64,000 bases of DNA, from the NCBI GenBank assembly GCA_040954595.2, contig CM082577.2, positions 5,828,001-5,892,000 of the forward strand, read 5' to 3'. Position 1 is the stretch's first letter. Every line of letters starts with the position of its first letter. This document shows, one piece after another, positions 1-13,652 of this stretch. Both the position numbers and the translations under genes were made by a program. The notes below the pieces were generated by a model. The model saw only the letters and a list, made by a program, of their open reading frames with translations. It searched no databases and was not told the DNA's origin. Origin of the DNA: Balanoglossus misakiensis (Eukaryota; Hemichordata).

Positions 1-14
1 CATAATTTATGCAG

Positions 15-3000
15 GAAACATAAAAAGCAACAGCTTCAGAAAAAGAAGGCTCGCATAGAGGCCGGAGAGAGCGACAGCGAAGAAGATTTGGAAGATTATG
101 AATTTGACGGTGGATATAAAGTCCCAGGGCGTGTCTGGTACAGACTGTACAAGTAAGTCAGGATTTGTCGTAAAAATTTCTGGGCACTACTTCGTAATTG
201 CTTTTAGAACTGAGAGTAATGTAAAGAGACGTGATGATTTTGGTTTTCTAAAATTTTCTACCCAGGTACCAAAAAATTGGCGTTCAATGGTTGTGGGAAC
301 TGCATGGTCAGCAAGTCGGTGGCATCGTCGGTGATGAAATGGGGCTGGGGAAGACCATTCAGATCATTGCGTTCCTCGCCGGATTGAAATACTCCAAACT
401 GCAAGTCAGGGGAGACAAGTAAGTGGGAAATTCATCTTTGCTTGTGGACATCTCTGCTTGACGGTCATAAATTGAATATGAAGGAAATTATGACGTCATC
501 AATGATGTAAACATTCCTCATCATTTCTGTGATTTATTGGTCGTATTCTGACAGAGGCAAACAGACAGACTCGTTCATTTGATATTTCATCGTTGTATTT
601 CCATTTGCGTACAGATACATCGGCCTGGGACCGGTACTGATCGTCTGCCCCACCACGGTCATGCACCAGTGGCTGAAAGAATTCCATGCCTGGTACCCGT
701 CATTCCGAGTTGCAATCTTCCACGATTCTGGGTCATATTCCGGATCCAAGGTAAAGGTTGCTTGCACACGCTTTTGTTACCATTTAGTTGAAATACAGTA
801 CCATTATGAATGTATAGTTTCTGGTACGTTTCTAAACTTCGTCATTTTGTTTGTTTCATTACATCACAAATCTTCTCTCACACCATCTTAATTTCAATCG
901 ACAGCAATCCTTGATCTATGACATAGTGCAATCTCGCAGTGTACTAGTGACGTCGTACTCCAGTATACGCATACACCAGGACTTGCTTCACAGGTATCAG
1001 TGGGATTATGTGATTCTCGATGAGGGTCACAAGATCAGGAATCCTGATGCTGAAGTGACCCAAGCATGTAAACAGGTACGACTCAAGTAAAAACTTTAAA
1101 GAGAAAGAGCAAGATCTTTGAATAGTTAGCACAAGATTTCAGCTTGTTAGTTTCTAGTAGTGTAGATTCACAGCTATGAGTAAAATTTTGATTGATAAAA
1201 TCGTGAGTTATGATTTTATTATTTGATTTTGTAGTGGTATAATTTCACTCATAGATAATAGCTCTCACACTTCACCGAATCCTGACTGTCATGCGTTTGT
1301 TTGTTTCAGTTCCGTACTCCACACCGTCTCATCTTGTCAGGGTCGCCCATGCAGAACAATTTGCGCGAGTTGTGGTCGCTGTTTGATTTTGTCTTCCCGG
1401 GCAAGCTTGGGACACTGCCGGTGTTCATGCAGGAATTCTCTGTCCCAATCACCATGGGCGGATACTCCAATGCCTCTGAAGTTCAGGTAAGGAAACCCCT
1501 CCGATTTTGCATGATGCAAATTTGCATAAACAACTACATTTTGTATACAGTGCATTGGTCACTAATTATGACAAAGAAGGCGTGAGCGACTGCTTAAACT
1601 CTACTTTTATTTGGACTGGCAAGCGGAATTTCCACATAGACTCTGTGTTAGATATGAAATGTAACCTTTTTCTTCTTGCATTCTAGGTGAAGACAGCCTA
1701 CAAGTGTGCTTGCGTTTTGCGAGACACCATCAATCCGTACTTGCTGAGGAGAATGAAAGAAGATGTGAAAATGAACCTGAACCTACCCAACAGGAATGAA
1801 CAAGTGTTGTTTTGTCGGTTGACTCCGGAACAAGTCGATGTTTACCAGGAATATTTGCATTCCAAGGAATGCAATGAGATATTGGCTGGCAGATATAAGG
1901 TAAGCTAACAGGTCGGGCTTTGCGTACATGATTTTTCGTGCCTGAGTGAATCCACAGGAAAATTCAAGGGAAATAAGAGATAGATAAAAGATGCAGGCAA
2001 CTATTATTTGTCTGAAAACCTGGAAAGTCCTCTAGTTTGAAAACAACTCCTGATTTACCACTGGAAAAAATCTCCTGGAATTTTAAATGTCTTTGAATGT
2101 AAGAACTGTCGAAACCAGATCTCAGATAAATTCCAGGATGTATCTTTCCGTGTCACGGCAGGTGTTTGCAGGTCTGATCACGCTGCGTAAAGTCTGCAAC
2201 CATCCGGACCTGTCCACGGGGGGTCCTAAGATTCTGGTGGGACAGAACGAAGACGACATCCCCGAGGACAAGCAGTACGGGTATTGGAAGAGGTCGGGCA
2301 AGATGTTTGTAGTGGAGTCTCTGTTGAAAATGTGGAAGAAGCAAGAGCATAGGGTGCTGCTCTTCTCCCAGAGTAAACAGGTACGGTGCTTTTAAAGGGA
2401 GGGGGTCATCTGAACTGCACATGGTGCCACATTTCTGTTCATAAACATGTGTCATACATATTGTATTCATTAAAACTTGCAGATGTTGGACATTCTAGAG
2501 ACATTTGTTCGATGTCAAGGTTACAAGTACATGAGGATGGATGGGTCTACTCCAATATCGTCACGGCAACCGGCCATCAACACATACAACAGTGTAAGTC
2601 ATGAATACTTTGACTCATTACAGAAATACACATTGAAAAAGAGCAGTTGGGTGTTATGTGTACAGAGAAATAAGTATAGATGATAAGTGAGTATGTCCGA
2701 GCTACATTGTTTGGTTTGTCCTCTCTGACAACATTCTCGCTCCCCAACAGGACCCGTCCATCTTTGTGTTTCTCTTGACAACAAGAGTTGGTGGTCTTGG
2801 AGTGAACTTGACTGGAGCAGACCGAGTGGTGATCTTTGACCCCGACTGGAACCCAAGCACAGACATGCAGGCCAGAGAGAGAGCTTGGCGAATTGGACAG
2901 ACCAAGCAAGTCACCATCTATAGGCTGCTGACGACAGGAACTATTGAAGAGAAAATATATCACAGGTTAGTCAGTGTGTTACACTGAACCTGATTGGCCA

Positions 3001-5365
3001 ATATTTTTGCACTGTAAAAGGAGCTGCAGCTTTTCAGCCAATTACTGAGACTGTGTTATTGTCGTTTTGAAGATATTGATTTGTCACCAAAATTTTAGTA
3101 ATAATCAGGAGAGTCTATTACTATGTGATAGCCTTTTTCTTTATTTTGTATCTTTTACGTTGTAATGCAGACAAATCTTCAAGCAATTCCTGACAAACAG
3201 AGTTCTGAAAGATCCAAAGCAGAGGCGATTCTTCAAGACCAATGATCTGTACGAATTGTTTGCCTTGGGTTCCCAAGACAACAACCGCGGCACGGAGACG
3301 AGCGCCATCTTTGCCGGAACAGGGTCGAACGTGACAGTTGACCTGAAGAGGTCAAAGGTCAGCGGCCAAGCACGTGCAAACGGACTGAAGAGGTCCAGCT
3401 CTCAGGGACATGTGCGTGAACGCGCCGCGGCAAAGAAAAAAGTAAGACTACACCGGAGTGTGACCGCTCCTAGTGAAATCCCGAAAGCTGGCTCCAGGTC
3501 AGATGTGGACAGAAGCGAGAAAGTCTCGGATGAGGTCAAAGTTGAAAGTAGTGACAAAGTGGAAGAAGTTAAACAAGAAACTGATGCGTGTGCTGAAAAG
3601 CCTTTGAATGATGTAGCTGATGAAGTCAGCAGAACACAAGTCACGGCAGACGAAGTTACCACTGCAGTTCAAGCAGGCGAAACACAGGAATGTGCTAAGG
3701 AGGGAGAAAGGTCATTGACCAATGAGGAACAAACAGACGAGGCGGGAAAATCAACTCCTCTTGAAAAGGACACTGCGGAGGAGCATAAACTCAAAGAGGC
3801 CAGACTGAGACTTGCCAGGCAAATTGCCAAGAGTCTGAAACTAAACAAACACGGACAGAAAAGCTCAAAGATCAACAGTGGGAGAGAGAAAAAGAAGAAA
3901 AAGAAAAGGAAGAAAAAGGATGCAGGTGTGTGACATTGCTGTTGTCCCAAGCATAAGTGGATCTTATGTCAGATTGAAAAGTGACGGCGTTTACCTTGGC
4001 AAGAGTGAGAATTCGAAACTTCAGTGATGAAGTCTTTACATCAGTGCTGTGGATAGCGTCTTGACCCTTCCACTGGTTTCTTCTGTAGAGCTCGAACTTT
4101 ACCAAAGAAAACAATGAATTAAGACCAAACCATGGTGGGAAATGGGGTTAATATAGCAAAACGGGATTATTTTAGGTATTTACTGGTCTGTTCTATTCTG
4201 TGTGATTTTTTTCCAGTTATTGATGGAGAGAAGATAGCCTATCTTGATCATCACAACGTATATGAACAAGACAGCGAGGAGGAGGATGCGGCCAAAGAGA
4301 GCAGTCACCATGACGACTACGTCCTGCAGAAGCTGTTCAAGAAATCGGGCATACACAGCGCACTGCAGCACGACAACATCATGCAGGCCGCCCATCCAGA
4401 TTACATCCTGGTGGAGGGAGAGGCGCAGAGAGTGGCCAAAGAGGCGGCCGACGCCCTGAAGCAGTCTAGACGACTCTGTCGCTCTGTTCCCATCGGAGTG
4501 CCAACATGGACAGGGCAGTCTGGAGCTGCTGGTGCACCAAAGGCATTGGCCAAGTGAGTTTGACATTTGTTTTTGTAGAAACTGTTTTGTAGAGACCTGA
4601 TTCAGAATATTATATATCCAGGTTATTTAGGTGTATATAATAAGCTATGATGAACGTGCAAATTAGGGACACAAGGATATGCAGTCACACACATATGGTT
4701 GCAGATCAGAACAAAGGATAATTTAAGCTTTGGTCAGCTCTGGTACAGCCTAAAGGCCAGGCTGGGTTAGCAACTTTAAAAAGTTTGCGATGCAGAGACG
4801 TTTACTGATGTTGCTTCCATCTTTCAATGTGATTTCTTTATCTTGCAGGCCAAGGTTCGGTCAGAAAGTCAACGGGAAGTTTGGCTCAGTTGGAGGCAAG
4901 CTGACCAAGAAACCCACTCCATCAACCACGCCAGAGAAGAAGGAAGGACCGTTTGGGAAAAAGAAACTCTTTGACGGGGCAGTGTCCGGGAATGTGGAGC
5001 GAGGTGCCACAGTTCCGGCGTCCAGCGACTTGCTGTCCAAGATGCGAGAGCGAAACCACGTCGTCAACGACGCGGACGGGGAGAGTTCCGAGTCCGACTC
5101 CGACGGCAACCCAAGCCGGCCCACAGCAGTTCCTGTCAGAGAGAAGGGCGAGAAGGACGAACTTCTTGAGGAAATACGGAGCTACATAGCCTTCCAGGCG
5201 TCGGTCAACGGACAAGCGTCCACCGATGAACTCCTGTCCGAGTTTCAGCCCAAACTGGGGCACAAGGACACGGTCTTCTTCAAGGCCATGCTGAAGCAGA
5301 TCTGTCAGTTCTATAGGAACAGCAGTGGGGTTGGAATGTGGAAGCTTAAACCTGAGTATAGGTGA
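15..5365 (+). CDS. ERCC6: DNA excision repair protein ERCC6 / Cockayne syndrome B (CSB), 5'-truncated by window edge
   Basis: SWI2/SNF2 ATPase that acts in the nucleus at stalled RNA polymerase II in transcription-coupled repair. Exons seen: 15-152, 266-418, 615-750, 905-1075, 1310-1486, 1687-1899, 2162-2380, 2483-2593, 2751-2965, 3171-3925, 4217-4553, 4849-5365. All junctions are GT-AG and in frame, giving about 1,047 codons. The first visible exon follows an acceptor at 12-14, so the N-terminus lies left of the window. Helicase motif I (DEMGLGKT) is at 333-356, the DEGH box at 1019-1030 and motif VI ([10 protein letters not shown]) near 2870-2900. Blocks such as [20 protein letters not shown] are near identical to vertebrate CSB. 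Exon 3171-3925 ends in an acidic then Lys-rich linker. The last exon carries the C-terminal ubiquitin-binding/winged-helix segment and ends WKLKPEYR, as in CSB. No PiggyBac (PGBD3) insertion is seen. Identification is essentially certain. Confidence 0.97.
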
Positions 5366-5708
5366 AAGGCGGGGGGTTGTGGCATTGGATCGGAGGGACT
5401 CCCAAGGTAACTGATAACCAAGTGAATTGGTTGTCAGTGTTTTGGGGTAAGGTAGGATGCTGCTGGCATCTGCTACAAGATATGAAAACCTTCAATAAGA
5501 CTGTGTGAACTCAGATGTGTGTGTACTATAGACCTCATTTCATACTTGAAGATTGAGAATATCTTCTTCTCTCAAGAAGCATTAACTATATTAGCTGTGC
5601 TGATGGCTTACCTTTTTAATCAAGTATCCAAGCAGTACAAATGATTTGTATGTTTATACCATTTTTGTGTTGAAATATGTTTTTCTGTGTCTGTCTACCA
5701 CTGAAGGT

Positions 5709-5714
5709 AATAAA
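5709..5714 (+). terminator. Polyadenylation signal AATAAA (proximal, ERCC6)
   Basis: AATAAA lies about 345 bases after the ERCC6 stop and is followed by a T/G-rich stretch. It is a likely cleavage/polyadenylation signal. Confidence 0.6.
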
Positions 5715-5893
5715 ACTGTATTTCCAGTGTTTTACAGAAGAAACAATCATGTATTAAATTATTCTACAATTGCTGACGGCAGAGATTTACCCTCTGTTAA
5801 ATTTTGTCATCAAAATAACGTCTAATTTGTTGGTTGGCGCACAAATATAAGATTATATCTTTTGAATGAAAAGATATTCTAAATGGAAAATTT

Positions 5894-5899
5894 AATAAA
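5894..5899 (+). terminator. Polyadenylation signal AATAAA (distal, ERCC6)
   Basis: A second AATAAA is followed 20-50 bases later by GT/T-rich sequence (tgtcgtgtgttac, then a T-run). This is the typical arrangement of a strong poly(A) site, so it may be the main one. Confidence 0.6.
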
Positions 5900-6351
5900 A
5901 TATACTGAAACATCAAAATGTGTCGTGTGTTACATTTTTTGTTTTGCTTGATGGTTGCACTGTGAAGTTGCTTGGTTTTTGTTGGCTTACAGAACAAAAT
6001 GACAAGCGGAAATCATCTTTATCAGCATGAGCTAACATTGACTGCACGTGGCGATAATGAGTTGCTTGGTGATTCTTGCTGCAGTACGTACAAGGGCCAC
6101 AGGTACTGTTTCCCTGTCCTTGCCTTTACGTCCACATCCTCGTTCAATGAAACAACATAACATCCCAGAGTTTGCACACAAAATGTTAAAATTTAGAAAG
6201 AAAGCATATGTTATCGCTATGTACTTACCTTTTATACATAACTTAGGTGAAAAGATCATTTTTTAAATAAATAATAGCCCCAAACATATACTAAAAGGTA
6301 AACGTCTCGAACGAGTTATGTGTTTGACGTTATTTGTAAACACAGCTGTTC

Positions 6352-6372
6352 GGGGGCGTGGTCGCTATATAT
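6352..6372 (+). promoter_or_regulatory. Candidate core promoter of the SLC5 gene (GC box plus TATA box)
   Basis: A KLF/Sp1-type GC box (GGGGGCGTGG, 6352-6361) is followed directly by TATATAT at 6366-6372. This predicts transcription start near 6,395-6,405 and a 5'UTR of about 280 bases before the ATG at 6681. It is inferred from motif spacing only. Confidence 0.5.
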
Positions 6373-6680
6373 GTCGAGCTGGAGAAGTTTACTGGCGCTT
6401 GCAACAGACACATGTTAACTTGGCTGACCTGATAATCTCTAGATCTCTAGACGATCTCTAATTTTATTCGGGTGCGTGAATTCTACCACAGTCTAGTCCG
6501 CTGCGCATTACACTGACAACCACTGTTGCAGCCTTTGCCACACAGTTTACCGATAGAGGGAGCCATAGAGGGTGTACATATCGAGAACGAACTTGCTGTC
6601 GTGGCACCGCGGGGAAATATAAACTTTACGACCAAAAGCCACGTCTTGTCATAGAGAAAGGATCAGACCACACTGTTGCA

Positions 6681-9600
6681 ATGGCGTCAGACGACATACA
6701 TCCGTTTGGGATCCTGGACTACTTTGTCTTCAGTGCCATGTTGACTGTATCTGCTGGTACAGGATTCTACCATGCGTTTGCTGGTGGTGGCCAAAAGACA
6801 GTGTCACAGTAAGTATTTCTAGAATTCTCAACTTATGACAGATTGATTTTGTCCTTTACCCCCCTAATTATCCCAGCAATGAAAATGGGATCTCATGAAA
6901 GTACTGCTAAAAATATACTGCATCAGGTTCACTCAACCATGAAAATAAAAGCACATGATTTGATGAAAACATGTGAAAAAGAGGGTTTATACAGAATAAC
7001 AGTATAATGCTTGTGGACTTATAGCCTATGTTTAATTAATATTGCAAGCAAGCCAATTTTGTACAGTAATGGCAGATTATGGCTTTGAAAAAATCAAGTA
7101 ATTTGATGCATAAAGTGCCCAAGACTGAATGTACAACATGATGCTGATGGTATTTGTAAAGGTCATAGGTCAGATAATGATACAGGCCCTCCAAAGTTTG
7201 TCATGCTAATGGCTGATGATACAACCACTGTCCATAAAATTGTGAATGAAATAAAAAGATAATATTGACCTATTTTTGGGGTAAATAATCAGATTACAGA
7301 ACAGTTTGCTCGGTAATAATGTGTTTTTTTGGGGACAAAATGACAGCATTCGTTTTCTCCCGATAGATACCTGATGGCTGACAGGAGCATGGTCAGTATT
7401 CCGGTGGCTATTTCCACTCTGGCATCTTTTCTCTCCGGGATCAGCATCCTGGGTATTCCGGCCGAGATCTTCACCCATGGCACGCAGTACTGGATGTTGG
7501 TTTTCAGCTTCATCCTGTCGATGCCCATCACTGCCTGGGTTTTTATACCAGTCTTTCATGAGTTGAAACTTACCAGTGCCTATGAGGTAGGTTAATTACT
7601 AATGTGTTGTTTAGACTGAAATAAAAAAAAGTTAATTCTTCTGAATGTAAATAGAAAGAGATGCAATCATGGGCAAGACTCTTAAGGGATGTTAATGAAA
7701 CATACTTTTTGTGTGAATTATTTTTACACACATTTAAAATTCAAGATTCTTTTAAAAGTCCATTGAAACATTAAAAAGAAGCCAATATAATTGTCCAGTA
7801 GATATTGATAGAGGGCCTGTGATCAGGTGAACAGTTCATGGAAAAGTTAAAATATTACCGTATCATTATCACCTTCTTTGTGTATCTTGCAGTATCTTCA
7901 TCGAAGATTTTGTATGAGTATTCGTTTCTGTGGATCAATTCTGTTTATCATCCAGACATCGTTTTACATGGCGATAGTGTTGTATGCACCAGCTTTAGCT
8001 CTAGAAGCAGGTAGGTGTCAGAATGCCAGTCTGATATATTTTCATGTGAAACATGTTGCCATGTTGTAGTTCTTACTGAGATGTGTTCCAAATACAAACT
8101 TTGGTGTACGTCAATCATTTGTGTTTACCACGTATTTGTTCAATATTTCAGTTACAAAGTTTGAAGTCTGGAAAACTGTGTTGATAACAGGGCTGATATG
8201 CACAGTGTACACATCACTGGTAAGGGTTGGCTTTTTGATAACAGTAGAATCAATATGAAAGTACTCACTGGTCTTTTTTGTAAGTCCTTACAAGGAGATT
8301 CCGTCGATACATTATACATTTGCAAGAGAAATCTACAGTATAATTGATGGAATACATTCATAGCACCCTGAAAAATCAATTAGACTCTAACCGGTTGGGC
8401 AATGTTTGATTTTATCTTTCAGGGCGGAATGAAAGCTGTGATTTGGACGGATGTCTTTCAGTTTTGTGTCTTGTTTGGGGCACTTCTCACTGTCATCATA
8501 ATGGGTACATCCTATGCTGGTGGTATCTCGTATGTATGGCAATACAACAGTCAACACGGTCATGCCAATTTTTTTGAGTGAGTACATATGTAATCCTGTA
8601 CCAGTTCTGGGTTTTCTCCCTGAAGTCTGCACCCCTCTATGAATTGTTACTTCAAAGAAAAAGGGCAAACACTTATTTGGCACATGTTTACAATGTGTAC
8701 AGATCTGAAGTATATAATACCTGTAACCAGAATATAGTATAGTTCTGCAAAATCCATTCATGAAAATGTAATAAAAATGACTTTCTTCATTTCAGATTTA
8801 GCCTAGATCCAACCCAAAGGCTGTCATTTTGGTCTCTTATGATTGGTGGAACAGTCAACACATTATCGCTGTGGGCAGTCAGTCAGACAGCAGTTCAGAG
8901 ATTCCTCACAGCAAAGTCGAGAGAAGAAGCTGTCAAGTAAGTTAATTAACCAGATAACAGGGCAGCCATTTTTTGGCTGGATTGGGAAGAGTGTGGCCAC
9001 ACAGTACATAACTGTCAGAAACATATGGTAAAATGGTGTCCTTCTCATCTGCAGGTCTGTATGGTTGAATTTGCCAGGAAACATTGCCATGTTTAGCACT
9101 GTGTCTTTCATTGGGATGATTTTATTTGCATTCTACAATGGTAAGTTTACATATTTTTTTATTCCTTTTAACCACCCTATACCTAGGAACACCACTGCCT
9201 AACATTTATCACATCCATTCATGTCTTGTGTTAAAAAAATTACAGTTATATTCATTAACATAATTTTTTTTTTCTTTTCAGATGGTGCTGTTCAGGATGG
9301 AATAGAATCCCACCACACCCCAGAATATCAATCAGCTGATCAGGTAGGTTGCCGTGGTGATTTGTTTCTCCAATTTTGTCATTTAGCCAATCAGCATTGT
9401 TCTCACATCACACTGAAGAGAGGATGTCACATATAAACACATTGTCGGTATTTCACCCAAGTTATCATGACTGACATTTGTGACGTGGTTATTTCCATGT
9501 GTCATTTTTCTCCCCACACAGATACTGATCTACTTTGTCAGCTCTGCACTCGGTGCCATTCCAGGAGTCCAGGGTATCTTTGTAGCTTGTTTGTTTGCTG

Positions 9601-11406
9601 GAACACTGAGGTACTAGTTCTTTTTCTTTCTTTGTGACTTTTGTTGATATAAATCACAGTGCATTGTGGCATAATTATTATCTCATGACTGGCATCTGCC
9701 GACGTCAGGTCTGTTATTTTGTATCCGTTCGTATTCACCACATTTTTTTGACAATCTGTATTTACAGCACGGAAGCATCAGGATTGAACGCCCTAGCAAC
9801 GGTGACATTTGTTGATATTATAAAGCCATGGAGAGCAAACAGGTGCCATGGCAACCAACCTATAAACAATGCCAAGATGGATGCCATAGACACGAGAATA
9901 TCAAAGCTTCTTTGTAAGTATTAAAATGTATGAGAATGTGTGTTTATAACTAAATAAGCTAGATACAATAACAGTGTCAAAAAATATCTTTACGTATAAA
10001 ACAGAAAAAAAAACAATAAAATGTTGCATGTGGATGGCAAGTTGGTTCATTTAATTTCTGTAAATTGTGTGTCAGGATTATGACATTTTGAATGACTCTG
10101 TTTTTTCACTGTTGTAGCATTTCTCTATGGTGCCCTCTGCATCGGCCTGGCGTTTGTTGCCTCGCTGATAGGATCCCTGGTGAAAAGCGCCAACTCCATA
10201 CTTGGCACTGCAGGTGGGCCGTTGCTTGGTGTGTTCACTTTGGGACTTTTATCAAGAAGAGCAAACTCGGGGTAAGGATATGTTGTTATGCAGCTCTCTT
10301 ACAAGTGACTGGATTCTTCCGCACTGTGATCTGCTACTTTGACATTCTTTGTGACGTTCAGCTGCGTTTCTGTGATCGTGTGCATAGATTTACTGCAGTG
10401 CCGCTGTCATCCGTCTTTAGTGACCATCTCGGATTGTCGTAGAAGTTTGAAAAGTGAAATTCATTTGTCATTTCTTCCTCTTTCCTTCAGCGGTGCTCTG
10501 GTTGGATTACTCTCAGGTTTTGCATCAGCCCTTTGGATTGCGGTTGGTGCCATGGTCTACAGGGATCCAGAGACGGGCAGCGTTCTGCCCAATGCATTTG
10601 TATTGTACAGAGTAAGTCATGCCTTTTCTGTCTAGCTTCACAATTTCTCTTTCAGTGAAGCAAATACATGTATTGAATTTCCAACACAGTCAGTCTATTT
10701 CTCAAATTTTCGTCATCTATGAAATCCAATGGTAAACTTCTCCAGGTGAGTGAAACAAAAGATTTGCAGTTAAATCTACTGAGGGCGCCCTACTGCATGC
10801 TGCTTTGAAAATATTGCCTGAAATCCTTGCACACAACAGAAGCTGTCATCCAGTGACTTGGGTACAATGGAAGGATATTTGATTTCTACATGAAAGTTGG
10901 ACCAAGAAATGTCTATTTTCTATGATTCATTTCCAGATTTCCTTCATGCTGTACAGTGCAGTGTCATTTTCTGTGACAGTTGTCGTCGGCCTAATCGCGA
11001 GTGAAGCCATTAGGTGTTTCGTCCCCGAAGAAAGGCTGAAAACAGTAGACCCGTCTTTACTGGCAACATTCCTCAGGTATCGTGCCGTTCTGTGGAATTT
11101 TATGATCCACCAACTGATATCAGAGAGCCACCATTTTTACCTTTCATTAGATATTAGACGCAAATGTCAGAATCTATAAAAATTGCCTATTTTCTTATCA
11201 TAGAAAATCCAACAACATGTTATTCCATTTTTTATTTTCAACACAGACCTAAAGGTTGGCAGCCACCGATGGTGACTAAAGCAGAGAAATCCAAGATTGG
11301 AGATGGCTATGAGGATGACCTCATTTCAAATGATGGTGGTGGTGACAGTGATGAAAATAATGATAGAAAAGTATTGATTGTCGAAGACAGGCAATATCTC
11401 CCGTAG
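6681..11406 (+). CDS. SLC5-family sodium:solute symporter, sodium-coupled monocarboxylate transporter-like
   Basis: Plasma-membrane Na+-coupled symporter of the SSF/SLC5 family, predicted 595 aa. Exons: 6681-6808, 7367-7586, 7893-8010, 8152-8219, 8423-8577, 8796-8936, 9055-9140, 9282-9343, 9522-9610, 9768-9913, 10118-10271, 10491-10611, 10937-11076, 11247-11406. Frame is kept across all 13 introns. The protein is a string of hydrophobic segments consistent with 13 membrane spans. Family signatures include GGMKAVIWTDVFQ (exon 5) and GTLSTEASGLNALATVTF (exons 9-10). The N-terminus (FGILDYFVFSAML) and TSAYEYLHRRF resemble SLC5A8/SLC5A12, and length matches that group. The start ATG has a good context (gcaATGG). 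The C-tail is acidic and Ser/Asp-rich. Substrate is unproven: lactate, pyruvate or short-chain fatty acids would be expected for SMCTs, but the related multivitamin (SLC5A6) and iodide (SLC5A5) transporters cannot be excluded. Confidence 0.93.
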
Positions 11407-12600
11407 TCCCTGGAGGGAGAGATCAATATTTGTCTCTTTATTTTTTTGAGATGGAAAAAAAATTTCATGGGAGGAAAATGAGCTGAGTGAAACACGCACC
11501 GAAGTGGTCTTCAGAATAATAGTCATAGTTTACAATAATATATACTGATGTTGTTATCTAACACAAATTATTTAAATTTATGACACGTTTTTTTCAACTT
11601 GATGGGATTCAGTAAACAGAACAACAAGCCGTAATTCACAAATGAACCGTAAACAACCAAAATAATGTCAAAAGATGTTGATTTCATTCCTGTGACGAGA
11701 AAAGTATAGGGACATCAGAATCATATCAAAAGCATTTTCAATTCTACACAATGCATTCTGATTTGGCTACTTTTCTCAGGAATATTGAAAAAAAAATTAG
11801 TGACAAAAAAGAGTTTTGTCATGTTTGAGTGGGAATATTTCGGCGGTCAGCACATGTAGATATGAAAGAAAATATTATGAGAAAAAAAATACTGTAATCT
11901 ATACTTGCCGTTCTGCTGATGATAAGAGTATTTTCATAAGAGGCTTTCGCGACGGTGGGGTATAAAATCAACTATGCCTGGCCAGATTTCAATAATCCAT
12001 CATAGATCATTTATACCTTGCCACACCTTTTCTACGTTAAACCACTTGGTGTAAGGGACTGTCTCAAATTCAAAATGTTTAACTTTTTCATTTATGAATG
12101 GAAAAGGGGGGGGGGGTGACATCATTTCAGTTGGTGAAGTTTGCTTCTGTATTTATTTTGTGGTGATCGAATTTTCTTCTTTATTACCTGTGCATTTCCT
12201 CGGATGGTCCCTAAAACCACCTTGTTTTGCCAAAAGTAGTGTTTTCCAAAATGACAGCTAAGTGCAGATAAAGTACCTTATTTTTATATGGTTTAATCTT
12301 ATTTTCAGACACCCCAGCCTTCTAGGGTATTAGATAAAGTATGGTATTTATTTTAATACAAGTTAATGTTTATTTTATGTTTACTTAAAGGGGTATTCTG
12401 AACAACTGTCATTTCTAAGCAATCTTCTTACTTATTTCATGAAATATTCTTATTATTTAAAAAGGTCTTATTTATTACTTCTTTTCTATATTATTTTATC
12501 AAGAAAAGGGAAAGTTTTGCAAACAACTTTCATGGCTTTTTGTCTGGATAATTCCACTGTACGATCTTTTATCAAACACAGCTTTTTAATTGAAAATTAA
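11407..12600 (+). other. Probable 3'UTR and downstream flank of the SLC5 gene
   Basis: AT-rich sequence without credible coding potential follows the TAG stop. I found no consensus AATAAA close to the stop, so the transcript end is undefined. A poly-G run lies near 12.11 kb. Confidence 0.45.
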
Positions 12601-13594
12601 CCTGACCTTGCTTGGCAGGGCTGCAAGCATGTTATAGTGTGTACGGCAGCGAATCGGCACTTCATAGGAAAAGCATTGCCTGTCTGGTAGTATCTCCCCT
12701 TTCCTCATCCCACCTGACCCTCCCCCCCCCCCCCCCCCGAATTAGTTCCCCCAGCCAATGCAAAGGCCGACAAAGTAATATTTGGCTATTAAAAATATGT
12801 GAAGATTTGCCTTTTGCCAATAGCATCTGAATGTGAAAAGATACCGGGATTGATTAAACTGTGCATTAATCCTAATACCGCAGCAAGACTTAAAGCCGGC
12901 ATATTGGATCTCAATAAGTGAATTAAAGTGGATGAACCTAAATATGCCTGATGAAAAAAATTAAACCTATATGGTATGTGCGTATTAACCTTGAACTTCA
13001 CAAGTGATCAATATGTTCCTTTGAGTTGCAATTTGCCGACTGCACTTTTGATCAGAAATACTGATCCGAAAGCCCGCGTTTTTCATCAATACGCTTTCGC
13101 TTGAAACCCACGCTCCGCACATTGCAATCCCTATGCACACGACTCTTCTTGACTTTCTATGAATAATGCATGAGGATATTAAATCTAGGCCAGTAACATT
13201 GCAGCTAGTCATCGCGGCAACGGCCAGTGAACTCCGCTCGTCGGCTCTCTCTCTCTCTCCGAGGATCACTTTAACGTGTTTGCGCCCACTGCGCTTCGGC
13301 GAGTTGATGGGATTGTGGTCACCGTTGAAATCTTTAACCGGAGATCCACAATATAGTTCCAGGAAATTAAAACTGCATGGCTTCCCCGCTTGGCTTTTTC
13401 TTTCATCTCTGGCATCAGGTTCGCTCTTATTAATCTCCCGCCGAGTCTGAAAAAAAATGTCCAAAACGTACGGGGGGAGTACAACGACAAACAAACGACT
13501 GTGGGTAATAGATTAAGAACACGCAATTCCTAAAAAAACGAGTTCAAAACCGCTTTCCAAGTTCTAATCTAAAGTCTGTGTGGGTATTTCCTGG

Positions 13595-13652
13595 TTTCAT
13601 GGCAAATTGGGAATGATATCCAGGCTGCATGGAAAATTAGGAATGATATCCT
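13595..13652. repeat. Short tandem duplication, 30-bp period
   Basis: Two neighbouring copies of a segment ending in GGAATGATATCC lie 30 bases apart (CATGGCAAATTGGGAATGAT and CATGGAAAATTAGGAATGAT). They differ at two positions. Confidence 0.6.

Larger units (their letters stand above)
5366..5930 (+). other. ERCC6: ERCC6 3' untranslated region
   Basis: This AT-rich stretch follows the TGA stop and has no sustained open frame. It contains two AATAAA hexamers, so transcripts probably end near 5.73 or 5.92 kb. The exact cleavage site cannot be read from the sequence. Confidence 0.7.

Noticed and set aside
15-5365. Possible PiggyBac (PGBD3) insertion in the CSB gene, as in primates
   Set aside because: No transposase-like exon or piggyBac inverted repeats were seen in the introns within the window.
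12985-13494. 169-codon open frame on the minus strand
   Set aside because: No domain, signal or splice context is seen and the composition is mixed. At this window size a frame of this length is expected about once by chance.
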